From NCBI RefSeq assembly GCF_029968015.1, contig NZ_JASCIS010000001.1:186001-250000 (forward strand): a stretch of DNA of 64,000 bases, given 5' to 3'. The position numbers and the translations under genes are program-made. Positions within the stretch are counted from its first letter, which is position 1. Each line of letters opens with the position of its first letter. The notes beneath the pieces were generated by a model that ran no database searches, was not told where the DNA came from, and saw only the letters and a program-made list of their open reading frames with translations. The DNA comes from Streptomyces luteolus. Its GTDB lineage: Bacteria; Actinomycetota; Actinomycetes; Streptomycetales; Streptomycetaceae. Below, piece after piece: positions 52,004 to 61,424 of the stretch.

Positions 52004-53080
52004 GTGCGATCCATATGGAACGGCGCCATCTCCTTCGGCCTGGTCAGCATCCCGATCAAGCTCGTCAACGCCACCGAGAACCACAACGTCTCCTTCCGTC
52101 AGATCCACACCACCGACGGCGGCCGGATCCGCTACCGCAAGGTCTGCGAAGTGGACGAGAAGGAGGTCTCGGCCGCCGAGATCGGCAAGGGGTACGAGGA
52201 CGCCGACGGCTCGATCATCCCCATCACGGAGGAGGACCTGGCGTCGCTCCCCATCCCGACGGCCAAGACCATCGAGATCGTCGCCTTCGTGCCGCAGGAA
52301 CGGATCGATCCGCTCCAGATGGACGCCGCGTACTACCTGGCCGCGAACGGCGTCCCGGCCGCCAAGCCGTACACGCTGCTGCGCGAGGCGCTCAAGCGCA
52401 GCAAGAAGGTCGCCGTGGCCAAGTTCGCCCTGCGCGGCCGGGAACGCCTCGGCATGCTGCGCGTCGTCGACGAGGCGATCGCCATGCACGGCCTGCTCTG
52501 GCCGGACGAGATCCGCGCCCCGCAGGACGTCGCCCCCGACACCCAAGTGACCGTACGGGACGCGGAGTTGGACCTCGCCGACGCCCTGATGGAGACCCTC
52601 GGCGAGGTCGACCTGGAGACCCTGCACGACGACTACCGCGAGGCCGTCGAGGAGATGATCTCCGCGAAGGTCGAGGGCACCGAACCCGCGAAGGCGCCCG
52701 AGGCGGCCCCCGGCGGCGGCAAGGTGATCGACCTGATGGCCGCCCTGGAGAGCTCGGTCGCGGCGGCCCAGGCGGCCCGCGGCGAGGAGGCGGAACCGGC
52801 GAAGGTCACGCCCATCAGCCGTACGCGCAAGAAGGCGCAGGCGACTCCGAAGGCGGGGGCGACCCCGAAGGCCGTGGGCGGAAAGAAGTCCACGGCTTCG
52901 GGCGCGAAGAGGTCGGCATCGAAGACGGCATCGAAGACGGCCTCGTCCTCGACGAAGAAGTCCACCTCGACGGCGGCCAAGAAGACCTCGGCGACGAAGA
53001 AGACGGCGGCGGCGAAGAAGGCCGGGGCGGCGAAGAAGTCCACCGCGGCCGCCACGTCGCGCAAGAAGACGTCGGCGTAA
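52004..53080 (+). CDS. ku: Ku DNA end-binding protein (NHEJ)
   Basis: 358 residues from GTG 52004. The Ku core starts RSIWNGAISFGLVSIPIKLV and includes DGGRIRYRKVCEVDEKEV and YLAANGVPAAKPYTLLREAL; residues ~280-358 are a Lys/Ala/Ser/Thr-rich tail (SASKTASKTASSSTKKST) like those that aid DNA binding in streptomycete Ku proteins. It encircles broken ends and recruits LigD-pol and ligase encoded divergently. I recall S. coelicolor SCO5309 as this Ku. The stop is 11 bp from the convergent HemK-like gene. Confidence 0.96.
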   Translation: MRSIWNGAISFGLVSIPIKLVNATENHNVSFRQIHTTDGGRIRYRKVCEVDEKEVSAAEIGKGYEDADGSIIPITEEDLASLPIPTAKTIEIVAFVPQERIDPLQMDAAYYLAANGVPAAKPYTLLREALKRSKKVAVAKFALRGRERLGMLRVVDEAIAMHGLLWPDEIRAPQDVAPDTQVTVRDAELDLADALMETLGEVDLETLHDDYREAVEEMISAKVEGTEPAKAPEAAPGGGKVIDLMAALESSVAAAQAARGEEAEPAKVTPISRTRKKAQATPKAGATPKAVGGKKSTASGAKRSASKTASKTASSSTKKSTSTAAKKTSATKKTAAAKKAGAAKKSTAAATSRKKTSA

Positions 53081-53091
53081 GGGCCCGCCGC

Positions 53092-53913
53092 TCAGGTCGC
53101 CGCACGGGGCGCCACCCCGATGACCACGGTGGCTCCGAACTCCGCATCGGCCACGACCCGAGCGACAAGCCCTCCGTCCACCATGGCCCGCGCGGTCCGG
53201 TCCGCCTGCCGCTCACTGGTCTCGATCAGCAGCCGCCCGCCGGGGGCGAGCCACGCGCCGGCCTCGGCGGCCACCCGCCGCTGCACCTCGACCCCGTCGC
53301 CCCCGCCGTCGAGCGCGACGAGCGGCTCGTACTCCCGCGCCTCGGCCGGCAGCAGCCCGATCTCGCCGCTGGGTACGTACGGGGCGTTCACGACGAGCAC
53401 GTCCACCCGCCCCCGCAGCCGCTCGGGCAACCCCGCGTACAGATCGCTCACGTACACCTGCCCGCCGACCCGGGCGAGATTGCGCCGCGCACAGGCCACG
53501 GCGACGGGGTCGATATCGGCGGCGTGCACCTCCCCGACCGGGCGGCCCGCCGCGACGGCGAGGCCGAGCGCGCCGCTCCCGCAGCAGAGATCGAGTACGA
53601 CCCCCTGCTCGGGCAGCACGTCGAGCGCCTGCCGCACCAGAAACTCCGTACGCCGCCGCGGCACGAACACCCCGGCCTGGACGCCGACCCGCAGCCCGCA
53701 GAACTCGGCGAACCCGACCACCTGCTCCAACGGCAGCCCGCGCACCCGCTGTTCGACCATGACGCGGACGTCGCCCTCGTCCCGGGCCACGCAAAAAATG
53801 AGCCGAGCCTCGTCCTCGGCGAACACACAACCGGCCCGCCGCAGTTGATCGACGACGGAGGACGAGACAGCGGACGAGACATCGGTGTGAGAGGGAGAAA
53901 CCATGAAGGACAT
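53092..53913 (-). CDS. Protein N(5)-glutamine methyltransferase-like (HemK/PrmC family)
   Basis: 273 residues. Methyltransferase motif VVLDLCCGSGALGLAVAA, acidic AADIDPVAVA, and the HemK-type NAPYVPSGEIGLLPAEAREY (NAPY in place of the usual NPPY, a variant of the actinobacterial subgroup as I recall). Family members methylate Gln in release factors or other proteins; the target here is unknown. Starts at ATG 53913 or 53904 (MVSPSHTDV); convergent with ku. Confidence 0.87.
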   Translation of the reverse strand: MSFMVSPSHTDVSSAVSSSVVDQLRRAGCVFAEDEARLIFCVARDEGDVRVMVEQRVRGLPLEQVVGFAEFCGLRVGVQAGVFVPRRRTEFLVRQALDVLPEQGVVLDLCCGSGALGLAVAAGRPVGEVHAADIDPVAVACARRNLARVGGQVYVSDLYAGLPERLRGRVDVLVVNAPYVPSGEIGLLPAEAREYEPLVALDGGGDGVEVQRRVAAEAGAWLAPGGRLLIETSERQADRTARAMVDGGLVARVVADAEFGATVVIGVAPRAAT

Positions 53914-54074
53914 GCACCTTTACGCGAAGTGAAAGGGCACCCTCAAGGCCGCCGCCACCCGGCGGCCACACCACGACGAGGAAAGAGCACCCGACTTGCT
54001 GCAGCGTTGATGGGTCTCACCTCCCGTTGCCTGATCACTGCGTGGACAAGCAACCCTACCGGAGCGGCGCCGTC

Positions 54075-54452
54075 TCACCCGGACACACAGTCGCGGAGCC
54101 GATCCAGCAACTCGCGGGCGACGGGGCTCTCGGCGTCGAAGCCCTGGAACCGCAGCTCCGCGGAGAGGCCGTCCGCCCAGGTGCGGGCGGAGTGGCAACG
54201 GAAGCAGAGAGCGACCTCGAAAAGCAGCCCGACACCGCTGTGCGCCCGCAGGCCCCAACCCGGCAGAAAACAGCGGTGGTTGTCGCCGCCCGGCAGCTCA
54301 CCCACGCGGGTCAGTGCCTGTCGGGCCTGCTCGCCGCCCCAGATGGCCACGTCCTCGCCGACCAGCCGATCCCACCGCAAGGCCCCCGCCGGGTCGCCGA
54401 TCCGGACGACTTCGAGCAGCTCGGTCTTCTCGTACGCGAGGGGCAGCAGCAT
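54075..54452 (-). CDS. Hypothetical protein
   Basis: 125 residues: LLPLAYEKTELLEVVRIGDP, VAIWGGEQARQALTRVGELP, GVGLLFEVALCFRCHSARTW and ELLDRLRDCVSG. Compact, Cys/Trp-containing, no signal or membrane segment. Codon use is host-like and an ATG starts it, so I consider it real. No family recognised; the CFRCH motif resembles a small metal site, but only two Cys are close. Confidence 0.65.
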   Translation of the reverse strand: MLLPLAYEKTELLEVVRIGDPAGALRWDRLVGEDVAIWGGEQARQALTRVGELPGGDNHRCFLPGWGLRAHSGVGLLFEVALCFRCHSARTWADGLSAELRFQGFDAESPVARELLDRLRDCVSG

Positions 54453-54509
54453 GCGCCCAGCGTCGCAGACCGAGCAACATGTTCCCGGTGCCGAACCTCT
54501 GGTTCGTAC

Positions 54510-55142
54510 CTAGGCCGCGGACCGCACCGCGGAGATGTCGAACTGCAGCCGCACCTTCTCGCTCACCATCGTGCCGCCCGCGGCGAGCCGCTGGTTGTAG
54601 ACGAGCCCCCAGTCGGTGCGGTCGATGGTGGTGGTCCCGTCGAATCCCGCCCGCTCGTAGCCGAAGGGGTCAAGGACCGAGCCGAGGTAGTCGAGCTGCA
54701 GGTCGACGGGCCGGGTCACGTCGCGGATGGTGAGGTTCCCCGTCATACGGAAGCTCTCCCCGCCCTCGTGCACGGCGGAGGTGGAGCGGAACGCCATCTC
54801 CGGGAAGCGGTTCGCGTCGAAGAAGTCCGTACCGACGAGATGCGCGTCCCGCTGATCGACCCCGGTGTCCACACTCGCGACCCGGATGACGAGCTCGGCC
54901 CGCGACTCGGAGGGCCGGTCCCCGTCGAAGTACAGGGCGCTGTCGTAGTCACCGAACGCACCCCGCACGGTCGTGACCATCGCGTGCCGCACGGAGAACC
55001 CGATCCGGCTGTGCGGCGCGTCGATGCTCCAGTGCCCGGTCAGCGCCCGAAGAGCAGGATCGAGCGCAACACCACCGACCGGGGCCCCCTCGGCCTGCGG
55101 CCGCTCGACGGTGGCGGTCTGACGACGGCTGAATATGCCCAT
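54510..55142 (-). CDS. YceI family protein
   Basis: 210 residues: GHWSIDAPHSRIGFSVRHAM, VTTVRGAFGDYDSALYFDGD, then SAELVIRVASVDTGVDQRDA-type, FRMTGNLTIRDVTRPVDLQL and TTTIDRTDWGLVYNQRLAAG. This is the lipocalin-like polyisoprenoid-binding beta barrel of the YceI family. The N-terminal ~40 residues carry no signal peptide, so it is cytoplasmic. Ribosome site AGGAGAG precedes ATG 55142. Confidence 0.93.
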   Translation of the reverse strand: MGIFSRRQTATVERPQAEGAPVGGVALDPALRALTGHWSIDAPHSRIGFSVRHAMVTTVRGAFGDYDSALYFDGDRPSESRAELVIRVASVDTGVDQRDAHLVGTDFFDANRFPEMAFRSTSAVHEGGESFRMTGNLTIRDVTRPVDLQLDYLGSVLDPFGYERAGFDGTTTIDRTDWGLVYNQRLAAGGTMVSEKVRLQFDISAVRSAA

Positions 55143-55332
55143 GAGGCCGTACTCTCCTTCGAATCTGGTTACGCAGTGTTACACGCCCCGCGCAGACTCT
55201 AGGCAGACTCCAGGGAGCGAGATGGGCGCCGACGTCCGTCTTCCATGGCCCGGGCAGCAAAGAAGCACAAGATCGACATGATGTGAACGCACCCTCGGGC
55301 GGCGACTGGTCACGCATAGTGAGGGGGCTGGT

Positions 55333-55359
55333 CCTGTGCCCGGCCGTCACGGGCACAGG
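55333..55359. terminator. Hairpin, probably terminator
   Basis: CCTGTGCCCG / CGGGCACAGG is a perfect 10-bp stem with a 7-nt loop in the gap between the YceI gene and the tRNA. Confidence 0.6.
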
Positions 55360-55378
55360 CGTCAGGAGATAACGAAAA

Positions 55379-55415
55379 AGACCCCGCACTCAGCGTTCGC
55401 TGATGGCGGGGTCTT
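55379..55415 (-). terminator. tRNA-Arg transcription terminator
   Basis: Downstream of the tRNA on the minus strand, AAGACCCCGC pairs with GCGGGGTCTT around an inner CAGCG-TTCG-CTG stem, followed by TTTT on the transcript. Confidence 0.85.
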
Positions 55416-55432
55416 CGGCACCTGATCCAAGG

Positions 55433-55504
55433 TGCCCCCGGCAGGATTCGAACCTGCGCACACGGCTCCGGAGGCCGTTGCTCTATCCCCTGAGCTACGG
55501 GGGC
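55433..55504 (-). tRNA. tRNA-Arg (CCG)
   Basis: On the minus strand GCCCCCGTAGCTCAGGGGAT begins a complete cloverleaf: 7-bp acceptor GCCCCCG/CGGGGGC, D arm GCTC...GAGC, anticodon arm ACGGC-CTCCGGA-GCCGT with anticodon CCG, and T arm CAGGTTCGAATCCTG. Discriminator base A; CCA is not encoded. It faces away from the response-regulator and nrtL genes. Confidence 0.97.
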
Positions 55505-55684
55505 GTTCACCGCGGCTGGCGCGGCGACGGGTAGAACCCTACCAGCTTCACGAGGGTGGCCAGGAACGGGTATTTGGGCGGGTGGTCGGGGGCGGTGCGT
55601 CAAGGTGGGAGGGGGTGTACCCCCTCCGGGGCGGAAGTAGGGAAAACCCGGACGCGGGGGTGGTCGCGGTCCTACTCTCGAGTT

Positions 55685-56119
55685 GTGCCAGGGGCGTCCG
55701 GCCGGGTGCTTGTTGTGGATGACAACAAGGTGATCCGGCAGCTGATCAGGGTCAATCTCGAACTTGAGGGCTTCGAGGTCGTGACCGCGGCCGACGGTGC
55801 CGAGTGCCTGGACGTCGTCAAGCAGGTGCGCCCCGATGTGATCACCCTGGACGTCGTGATGCCCCGGCTCGACGGGCTGCGGACGGCCGCGCTGCTGCGT
55901 TCCGAACCGTCGACGCGGGCCGTGCCGGTGGCGATCATCAGCGCCTGTGGGCAGTACGAGGTGGAGAGCGCCCTCGCCGTAGGGGTCGACGCCTTCCTGA
56001 GCAAGCCCTTCGAGCCGGCCGAACTCCTCAGGGTCGTACGGCAGTTGAGGCAGCACGGGCGGCGGGGAGAGGCCGACGGGGAGCGGACCGAAGGGGCCGG
56101 CGGGCGCACCCGGCGGTGA
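55685..56119 (+). CDS. Stand-alone response regulator (receiver domain only)
   Basis: 144 residues. Receiver motifs: RVLVVDDNKVIRQLIRVNLE, phospho-acceptor Asp in VITLDVVMPRLDG, and Lys in LSKPFEPAELL; no output domain follows, only an Arg/Gly-rich tail. GTG 55685 begins the homology; there is no ribosome site, and TACTCT (55673-55678) six bases upstream suggests a leaderless mRNA. It acts as a phosphorelay or interaction switch. I recall the same gene next to nrtL and lysA in S. coelicolor. Confidence 0.9.
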   Translation: MPGASGRVLVVDDNKVIRQLIRVNLELEGFEVVTAADGAECLDVVKQVRPDVITLDVVMPRLDGLRTAALLRSEPSTRAVPVAIISACGQYEVESALAVGVDAFLSKPFEPAELLRVVRQLRQHGRRGEADGERTEGAGGRTRR

Positions 56120-56217
56120 CCGGACGGGCGGAGCGGGGCCGGGCCCGCCGTCCACATCGCAAGAAGACAGCGAAACCGGTTCGCCTACCCACCCCCCTCC
56201 TCCCATACGCTTGTCCC

Positions 56218-57219
56218 GTGACCCCCGCCGACCTCTCCCGTACCGTGCTGCGCGCCGTGCGCCGCGCTGTCGAGGACGAGAAGCTGAGCGTGGTCGTCCC
56301 GGCACGCGTCGTGGTCGAGCGGCCGCGGCCCGGCGGGCGCGGGGACTTCGCCTGCAACGTCGCGCTGCAACTCGCGGGGCCTGCCGGACGCCCGCCGCGC
56401 GAGGTCGCCGAGCTGCTGAGCACGGCACTCGCGGACGAGCCGGGCATCGCTGACGTCGAGATCACCGGCCCCGGCTTTCTGAACTTCACCCTCGGCGACA
56501 CCAGCGGCAGCCAGGTCGTACGAGACGTCCTCGCCCGGCGCGAGGCCTACGGGCGCGCTGATCTGCTCGCCGGGCGGGAATTCGGCTTCGCGCCCGTGGA
56601 CGAGACGCGGGCCGGGATCGTCACCGACGCCGTCGTACGGCTGCTTCGCACGCTCGGCGCGCGCGCCGGGGTCGTCCCCGGAGGAGACCGGACGCCGCGC
56701 GTCGCGCCCGTACCGCGCGGCGCGGGAGACGTGTTCGAGCGGTACGGGGCGGACGCCGCCCGGTGGGCGATGCTGAGCGGCCCGGCGCAGGAGACCCCGC
56801 GCTTCACGGACGCGCTGCTCGCCCAGACCGAGGACAACCCGCTGTTCCGGGTGCGGTACGCGCACGCGCGGGTGCGGGCCCTGCTCCGCAACGCCGCCGA
56901 GCTCGGGTTCGCCCCGGAGCCGACGGAAGCGGAATCGGAGCCGGCGGAAGCGGAAGTGGACGGGCCGCTCCTCGCCTTCCTCGCCGACCACCCCTCCGTA
57001 CTCGAAGCCGCCGCCCACCACCGCGCCCCCGACCGGCTCGCGCGGCACCTCGTGGGCGGGGCCGATGCCGTACTCGCGTACCAGCACACCGTCCTCCCGC
57101 TCGGCGACGAGAAACCCTCGGCCGCCCACCGGGCCCGGCTCGCGCTCGCCGAAGCCGCCGGGACGGTGCTCGCCGGCGGCCTGACCCTGCTCGGAATCAG
57201 CGCACCCGAACATCTGTGA
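56218..57219 (+). CDS. nrtL: ArgRS-like anticodon-binding (DALR) protein NrtL
   Basis: 333 residues resembling arginyl-tRNA synthetase without its catalytic core. The start RTVLRAVRRAVEDEKLSVVV and FACNVALQLAGPAGRPPREV / ITGPGFLNFTLGDTSGSQVV match the ArgS N-terminal domain; AGDVFERYGADAARWAMLSG and the DALR part NPLFRVRYAHARVRALLRNA match its C-terminus. HIGH and KMSKS-type motifs and most of the Rossmann core are missing, so no aminoacylation. It sits between a tRNA-Arg gene and lysA and ends 13 bp before lysA. GTG 56218 is probably leaderless (TACGCT six bases upstream). Confidence 0.9.
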   Translation: MTPADLSRTVLRAVRRAVEDEKLSVVVPARVVVERPRPGGRGDFACNVALQLAGPAGRPPREVAELLSTALADEPGIADVEITGPGFLNFTLGDTSGSQVVRDVLARREAYGRADLLAGREFGFAPVDETRAGIVTDAVVRLLRTLGARAGVVPGGDRTPRVAPVPRGAGDVFERYGADAARWAMLSGPAQETPRFTDALLAQTEDNPLFRVRYAHARVRALLRNAAELGFAPEPTEAESEPAEAEVDGPLLAFLADHPSVLEAAAHHRAPDRLARHLVGGADAVLAYQHTVLPLGDEKPSAAHRARLALAEAAGTVLAGGLTLLGISAPEHL

Positions 57220-57232
57220 GAGAGACCGCATC

Positions 57233-58624
57233 ATGAGCCGTTCCGCACACCCCGCCGGGCCCCGTCACGCCGATGTCCTGCCCGAAGGCCACTGGACCGC
57301 GCCGCCCGCCGACCTCAACGCCCTCGACGCGAAGGTCTGGTCGCGCACCGTCGAGCGCGACACCGAGGGCGCCGTCAGCGTCGGCGGCATCGAAGTCGCC
57401 CGGCTCGCCGAGGAGTTCGGCACCCCGGCGTACTTCCTCGACGAGGACGACTTCCGCGCCCGCTGCCGCGCCTGGCGGGACGCGTTCGGCACCGAGGCCG
57501 ACGTCTTCTACGCCGGCAAGGCCTTCCTGTCCCGCGCCATCGTGCGCTGGCTGCAGGAGGAAGGGCTCAACCTCGATGTGTGTTCCGCCGGCGAGCTGAC
57601 CACCGCGCTCGCCGCGGGCATGCCCGCCGAGCGGATCGCGTACCACGGCAACAACAAGAGCCCCGAGGAGATCGAGCGGGCCGTCGAGGCGGGCGTCGGG
57701 CGGATCGTGCTCGACTCCTTCCAGGAGATCGTGCGGGTCGCGCACACCGCCGAGCGGCTCGGCAAGCGCCAGCGCGTGCAGATCCGCGTGACCGTCGGCG
57801 TCGAGGCGCACACCCATGAGTTCATCGCCACCGCCCACGAGGACCAGAAGTTCGGCATCGCGCTCGCGGGCGGCCAGGCCGCCGAGGCCGTACGACGGGC
57901 GCTCAAGCTGGACGGCCTTGAGCTGATCGGCATCCACTCGCACATCGGCTCGCAGATCTTCGACATGGCCGGCTTCGAGGTCTCCGCGCGCCGCGTCGTG
58001 CAGCTGCTCGCCGAGGTGCGGGACGAGCACGGCGTCGAGCTGCCCGAGATCGACCTCGGCGGCGGCCTCGGCATCGCGTACACCTCGGACGACGACCCGC
58101 GCGAGCCGCACGAGATCGCCAAGGCGCTCGGCGAGATCGTGACGCGGGAGTGCGAGGCCGCGGGCCTTGCCACGCCCCGCATCTCGGTCGAGCCGGGCCG
58201 CGCCATCGTCGGCCCGACCGCCTTCACGCTCTACCGCGTCGGCACGGTGAAGCCGCTGGAAGGCCTGCGGACGTACGTGTCCGTGGACGGCGGCATGTCC
58301 GACAACATCCGCACCGCGCTCTACGACGCCGAGTACACCGTGGCCCTCGTGTCGCGCCGCTCCGACGCCGAGCCGATGCTGGTGCGGGTGGTCGGCAAGC
58401 ACTGCGAGAGCGGTGACATCGTGGTGAAGGACGCGTTCCTGCCCGCGGACCTGGCACCCGGCGACCTGATCGCGGTGCCGGCGACGGGGGCGTACTGCCG
58501 CTCCATGGCGAGCAACTACAACCACGCGCTGCGCCCGCCGGTCGTCGCCGTCAAGGACGGTGAGGCCCGAGTGATCGTGCGGCGTGAGACGGAGGAGGAT
58601 CTCCTGCGTCTGGACGTCGGATGA
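57233..58624 (+). CDS. lysA: Diaminopimelate decarboxylase (LysA)
   Basis: 463 residues. Fold-type III PLP barrel: FYAGKAFLSRAI with the PLP-binding Lys, ISVEPGRAIVG, HIGSQIFDMAGFEVSARRVV, LGGGLGIAYTSDDDPREPHE, and the C-terminal HCESGDIVVKDAFLPADLAP with the active-site Cys. It converts meso-diaminopimelate to lysine, the last step of the pathway. Starts 13 bp after nrtL and probably shares its transcript; a clear terminator follows. Confidence 0.97.
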   Translation: MSRSAHPAGPRHADVLPEGHWTAPPADLNALDAKVWSRTVERDTEGAVSVGGIEVARLAEEFGTPAYFLDEDDFRARCRAWRDAFGTEADVFYAGKAFLSRAIVRWLQEEGLNLDVCSAGELTTALAAGMPAERIAYHGNNKSPEEIERAVEAGVGRIVLDSFQEIVRVAHTAERLGKRQRVQIRVTVGVEAHTHEFIATAHEDQKFGIALAGGQAAEAVRRALKLDGLELIGIHSHIGSQIFDMAGFEVSARRVVQLLAEVRDEHGVELPEIDLGGGLGIAYTSDDDPREPHEIAKALGEIVTRECEAAGLATPRISVEPGRAIVGPTAFTLYRVGTVKPLEGLRTYVSVDGGMSDNIRTALYDAEYTVALVSRRSDAEPMLVRVVGKHCESGDIVVKDAFLPADLAPGDLIAVPATGAYCRSMASNYNHALRPPVVAVKDGEARVIVRRETEEDLLRLDVG

Positions 58625-58635
58625 CCGAGGTCCGG

Positions 58636-58657
58636 CGGGGCGGGACCGACCGCCCCG
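58636..58657 (+). terminator. lysA terminator
   Basis: CGGGGCGG-GACCGA-CCGCCCCG, a perfect 8-bp stem with a 6-nt loop, 12 bp after the lysA stop, followed by TGAAATTT. Confidence 0.75.
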
Positions 58658-58667
58658 TGAAATTTCC

Positions 58668-58716
58668 GTCTCACGATCCGGACCGAGGGTAGAAACCTCG
58701 TTCCGGTGGGTGAGAC
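58668..58716 (+). promoter_or_regulatory. Nested inverted repeats in the hom upstream region
   Basis: Three dyads nest about one centre: GTCTCA/TGAGAC, CCGGA/TCCGG and CGAGG/CCTCG around loop GTAGAAA. Either a long RNA hairpin in the hom leader or a compound operator 37 bp upstream of the hom start. Confidence 0.5.
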
Positions 58717-58752
58717 TGGTGCAACCGTAGATGTAATGAGAAGTGAGGTCGG

Positions 58753-60045
58753 ATGATGCGTACGCGTCCGCTGAAGGTCGCGCTGCTTGGCTGCGGGGTT
58801 GTCGGCTCCGAGGTGGCGCGCATCATGACGACGCACGCCGACGACCTCGCGGCCCGGATCGGCGCCCCGGTGGAGCTGGCGGGCGTGGCCGTCCGCCGCC
58901 CCGACCGGGTGCGCGAGGGCATCGACAAGGAACTCGTCACCACCGACGCCACCGCCCTGGTCAAACGGGGCGACCTGGACGTCGTGGTCGAGATGATCGG
59001 CGGCATCGAGCCCGCTCGTGCGCTGATCACCACCGCGTTCGAGCACGGTGCCTCGGTCGTCTCGGCCAACAAGGCGCTGCTCGCCCAGGACGGCGCGGCC
59101 CTGCACGCCGCCGCCGAGGAGAACGGCCGGGACCTCTACTTCGAGGCCGCCGTCGCCGGTGCCATCCCGCTGATCCGGCCGCTGCGCGAGTCCCTCGCCG
59201 GAGACAAGATCAACCGCGTCATGGGCATCGTCAACGGCACCACGAACTTCATCCTCGACAAGATGGACTCGACCGGCGCCGGCTACCAGGAGGCGCTCGA
59301 CGAGGCCACCGCCCTCGGATACGCCGAGGCCGACCCGACGGCCGACGTCGAGGGCTTCGACGCCGCCGCGAAGGCCGCGATCCTGGCCGGTATCGCCTTC
59401 CACACGCGCGTGCGCCTGGACGACGTGTACCGCGAGGGCATGTCCGAGGTCACCGCCGCCGACTTCGCGTCCGCGAACGAAATGGGCTGCACCATCAAGC
59501 TGCTCGCGATCTGCGAGCGCGCCGCCGACGGCGCGTCCGTCACCGCCCGCGTCCACCCCGCGATGATCCCGCTCAGCCACCCGCTGGCCTCGGTCCGCGA
59601 GGCGTACAACGCGGTGTTCGTGGAGTCCGACGCGGCCGGGCAGCTGATGTTCTACGGCCCCGGCGCGGGCGGCGCCCCCACCGCCTCCGCGGTCCTCGGC
59701 GACCTCGTGGCCGTCTGCCGCAACAAGCTCGCCGGTGCCACCGGGCCCGGCGAATCCGCGTACACCCGCCTGCCGGTGAGCCCGATGGGCGAGGTCGTGA
59801 CGCGGTACCACATCAGCCTCGACGTGGCCGACAAGCCGGGCGTCCTCGCCCAGGTCGCGACGGTCTTCGCCGAGCACGGCGTATCGATCGATACGGTGCG
59901 CCAGCAGGGGAAGGACGGCGAGGCATCGCTCGTCGTCGTCACCCACCGCGCAGCGGACGCCGCCCTCACCGGCACCGTCGACGCTCTGCGGCAGCTCGAC
60001 ACCGTGCGTGGTGTCGCCAGCATCATGCGTGTTGAAGGGGAGTAG
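58753..60045 (+). CDS. hom: Homoserine dehydrogenase
   Basis: 430 residues. NAD(P)-binding [19 protein letters not shown], catalytic-domain signature [20 protein letters not shown] with the Lys/Asp active residues, and a C-terminal ACT domain ([20 protein letters not shown]), the usual site of threonine feedback inhibition. It reduces aspartate semialdehyde to homoserine, the branch point to threonine and methionine. GTGAGG ribosome site precedes ATG 58753. It begins the hom-thrC unit (8 bp to thrC). Confidence 0.97.
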   Translation: MMRTRPLKVALLGCGVVGSEVARIMTTHADDLAARIGAPVELAGVAVRRPDRVREGIDKELVTTDATALVKRGDLDVVVEMIGGIEPARALITTAFEHGASVVSANKALLAQDGAALHAAAEENGRDLYFEAAVAGAIPLIRPLRESLAGDKINRVMGIVNGTTNFILDKMDSTGAGYQEALDEATALGYAEADPTADVEGFDAAAKAAILAGIAFHTRVRLDDVYREGMSEVTAADFASANEMGCTIKLLAICERAADGASVTARVHPAMIPLSHPLASVREAYNAVFVESDAAGQLMFYGPGAGGAPTASAVLGDLVAVCRNKLAGATGPGESAYTRLPVSPMGEVVTRYHISLDVADKPGVLAQVATVFAEHGVSIDTVRQQGKDGEASLVVVTHRAADAALTGTVDALRQLDTVRGVASIMRVEGE

Positions 60046-60052
60046 AGGAACG

Positions 60053-61138
60053 ATGGGTATGCAGCCCGCCATCCGCACCGGCGCCCACCAGTGGCGCGGG
60101 ATCATCGAGGAGTACCGCGACCGTCTCCCCGTCACCGAGACGACGCCCGTGGTCACGCTCGGCGAGGGCGGCACTCCGCTCGTCCGCGCAGAGGTCCTGT
60201 CCGAGCTCACCGGCTGCGAGGTGCACCTGAAGGTCGAGGGTGCCAACCCCACCGGTTCGTTCAAGGACCGCGGCATGACCATGGCCATCACCAAGGCCAA
60301 GGAGGAGGGCGCGAAGGCCGTCATCTGCGCCTCCACCGGCAACACCTCCGCCTCCGCCGCCGCGTACGCGGGCAAGGCCGGCGTGGTCAGCGCCGTCCTC
60401 ATCCCGCAGGGCAAGATCGCCATGGGCAAGCTGGGCCAGGCCCTGGTGCACGGCGCGAAGATCCTCCAGGTCGACGGCAACTTCGACGACTGCCTGGTGC
60501 TCGCCCGCGGCCTGAGCGAGAACTACCCGGTGGCGCTGGTGAATTCGGTCAACCCGGTCCGTATCGAGGGCCAGAAGACCGCCGCGTTCGAGATCGTGGA
60601 CCGGCTCGGCGACGCCCCCGACATCCACGTCCTGCCGGTCGGCAACGCCGGCAACATCACGGCCTACTGGCGCGGCTACAAGGAGTACGCGGCCGACGGC
60701 CTCAGCTCGCACACGCCGCGCATGTGGGGCTTCCAGGCCTCCGGTTCGGCGCCGATCGTGCGCGGCGAGGTCGTCAAGGACCCCTCGACGATCGCCACCG
60801 CGATTCGCATCGGCAATCCCGCGTCCTGGTCCTTCGCGGAGGCCGCGCGGGACGAGTCGGGCGGCTTCATCGACGAGGTCACGGACCGTCAGATCCTGCG
60901 CGCCTACAAGCTGTTGGCCTCCCGTGAGGGTGTCTTCGTGGAGCCCGCGTCGGCCGCGTCGGTCGCCGGTCTGCTGAAGGCCGCCGAGGACGGCAGGCTC
61001 GACAAGGGGCAGCGCATCGTCTGCACGGTCACCGGCAACGGCCTCAAGGACCCGGACTGGGCGGTCGCCGGCGCCCCGCAGCCGGTCACGGTCCCGGTCG
61101 ACGCCGCGGCCGCGGCTGAGCGCCTCGGCCTGGCGTAA
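60053..61138 (+). CDS. thrC: Threonine synthase
   Basis: 361 residues. PLP Lys71 in [16 protein letters not shown], phosphate-binding [10 protein letters not shown], and [20 protein letters not shown] at the N-terminus. It converts O-phosphohomoserine to threonine. Ribosome site GAGGAAC precedes ATG 60053, 8 bp after hom. A stem-loop terminator follows, so thrB appears to be separately transcribed. Confidence 0.97.
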   Translation: MGMQPAIRTGAHQWRGIIEEYRDRLPVTETTPVVTLGEGGTPLVRAEVLSELTGCEVHLKVEGANPTGSFKDRGMTMAITKAKEEGAKAVICASTGNTSASAAAYAGKAGVVSAVLIPQGKIAMGKLGQALVHGAKILQVDGNFDDCLVLARGLSENYPVALVNSVNPVRIEGQKTAAFEIVDRLGDAPDIHVLPVGNAGNITAYWRGYKEYAADGLSSHTPRMWGFQASGSAPIVRGEVVKDPSTIATAIRIGNPASWSFAEAARDESGGFIDEVTDRQILRAYKLLASREGVFVEPASAASVAGLLKAAEDGRLDKGQRIVCTVTGNGLKDPDWAVAGAPQPVTVPVDAAAAAERLGLA

Positions 61139-61163
61139 CTCCCCGTGCGAGTGGCGCCTGTTG

Positions 61164-61189
61164 GGGGCATCCCTTCGAGCGGATGCCCC
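61164..61189 (+). terminator. thrC terminator
   Basis: GGGGCATCC-CTTCGAGC-GGATGCCCC, a perfect 9-bp stem, followed by TTCGGG, 26 bp after the thrC stop. Confidence 0.8.
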
Positions 61190-61424
61190 TTCGGGCATAG
61201 CCCGCATTCCCGTACAGGGGGTGCACAGGGGGCTTACGACACGCATCGTGCGCCTCCTGTGCGCCCTATGTCGCCACTCAACCTTCCTTCGATAGGCTGT
61301 ACCGAACCCGCCCCGCCGCATGTGCCGCGGTGCCGCCGGTAGCGGCCTTCGGGTATTTCCGTAACTCTGTCGTTCCCCTTGCGAATCACGAACTCGCAGC
61401 TCAACAAGGAGAGTCATCGAGCCG

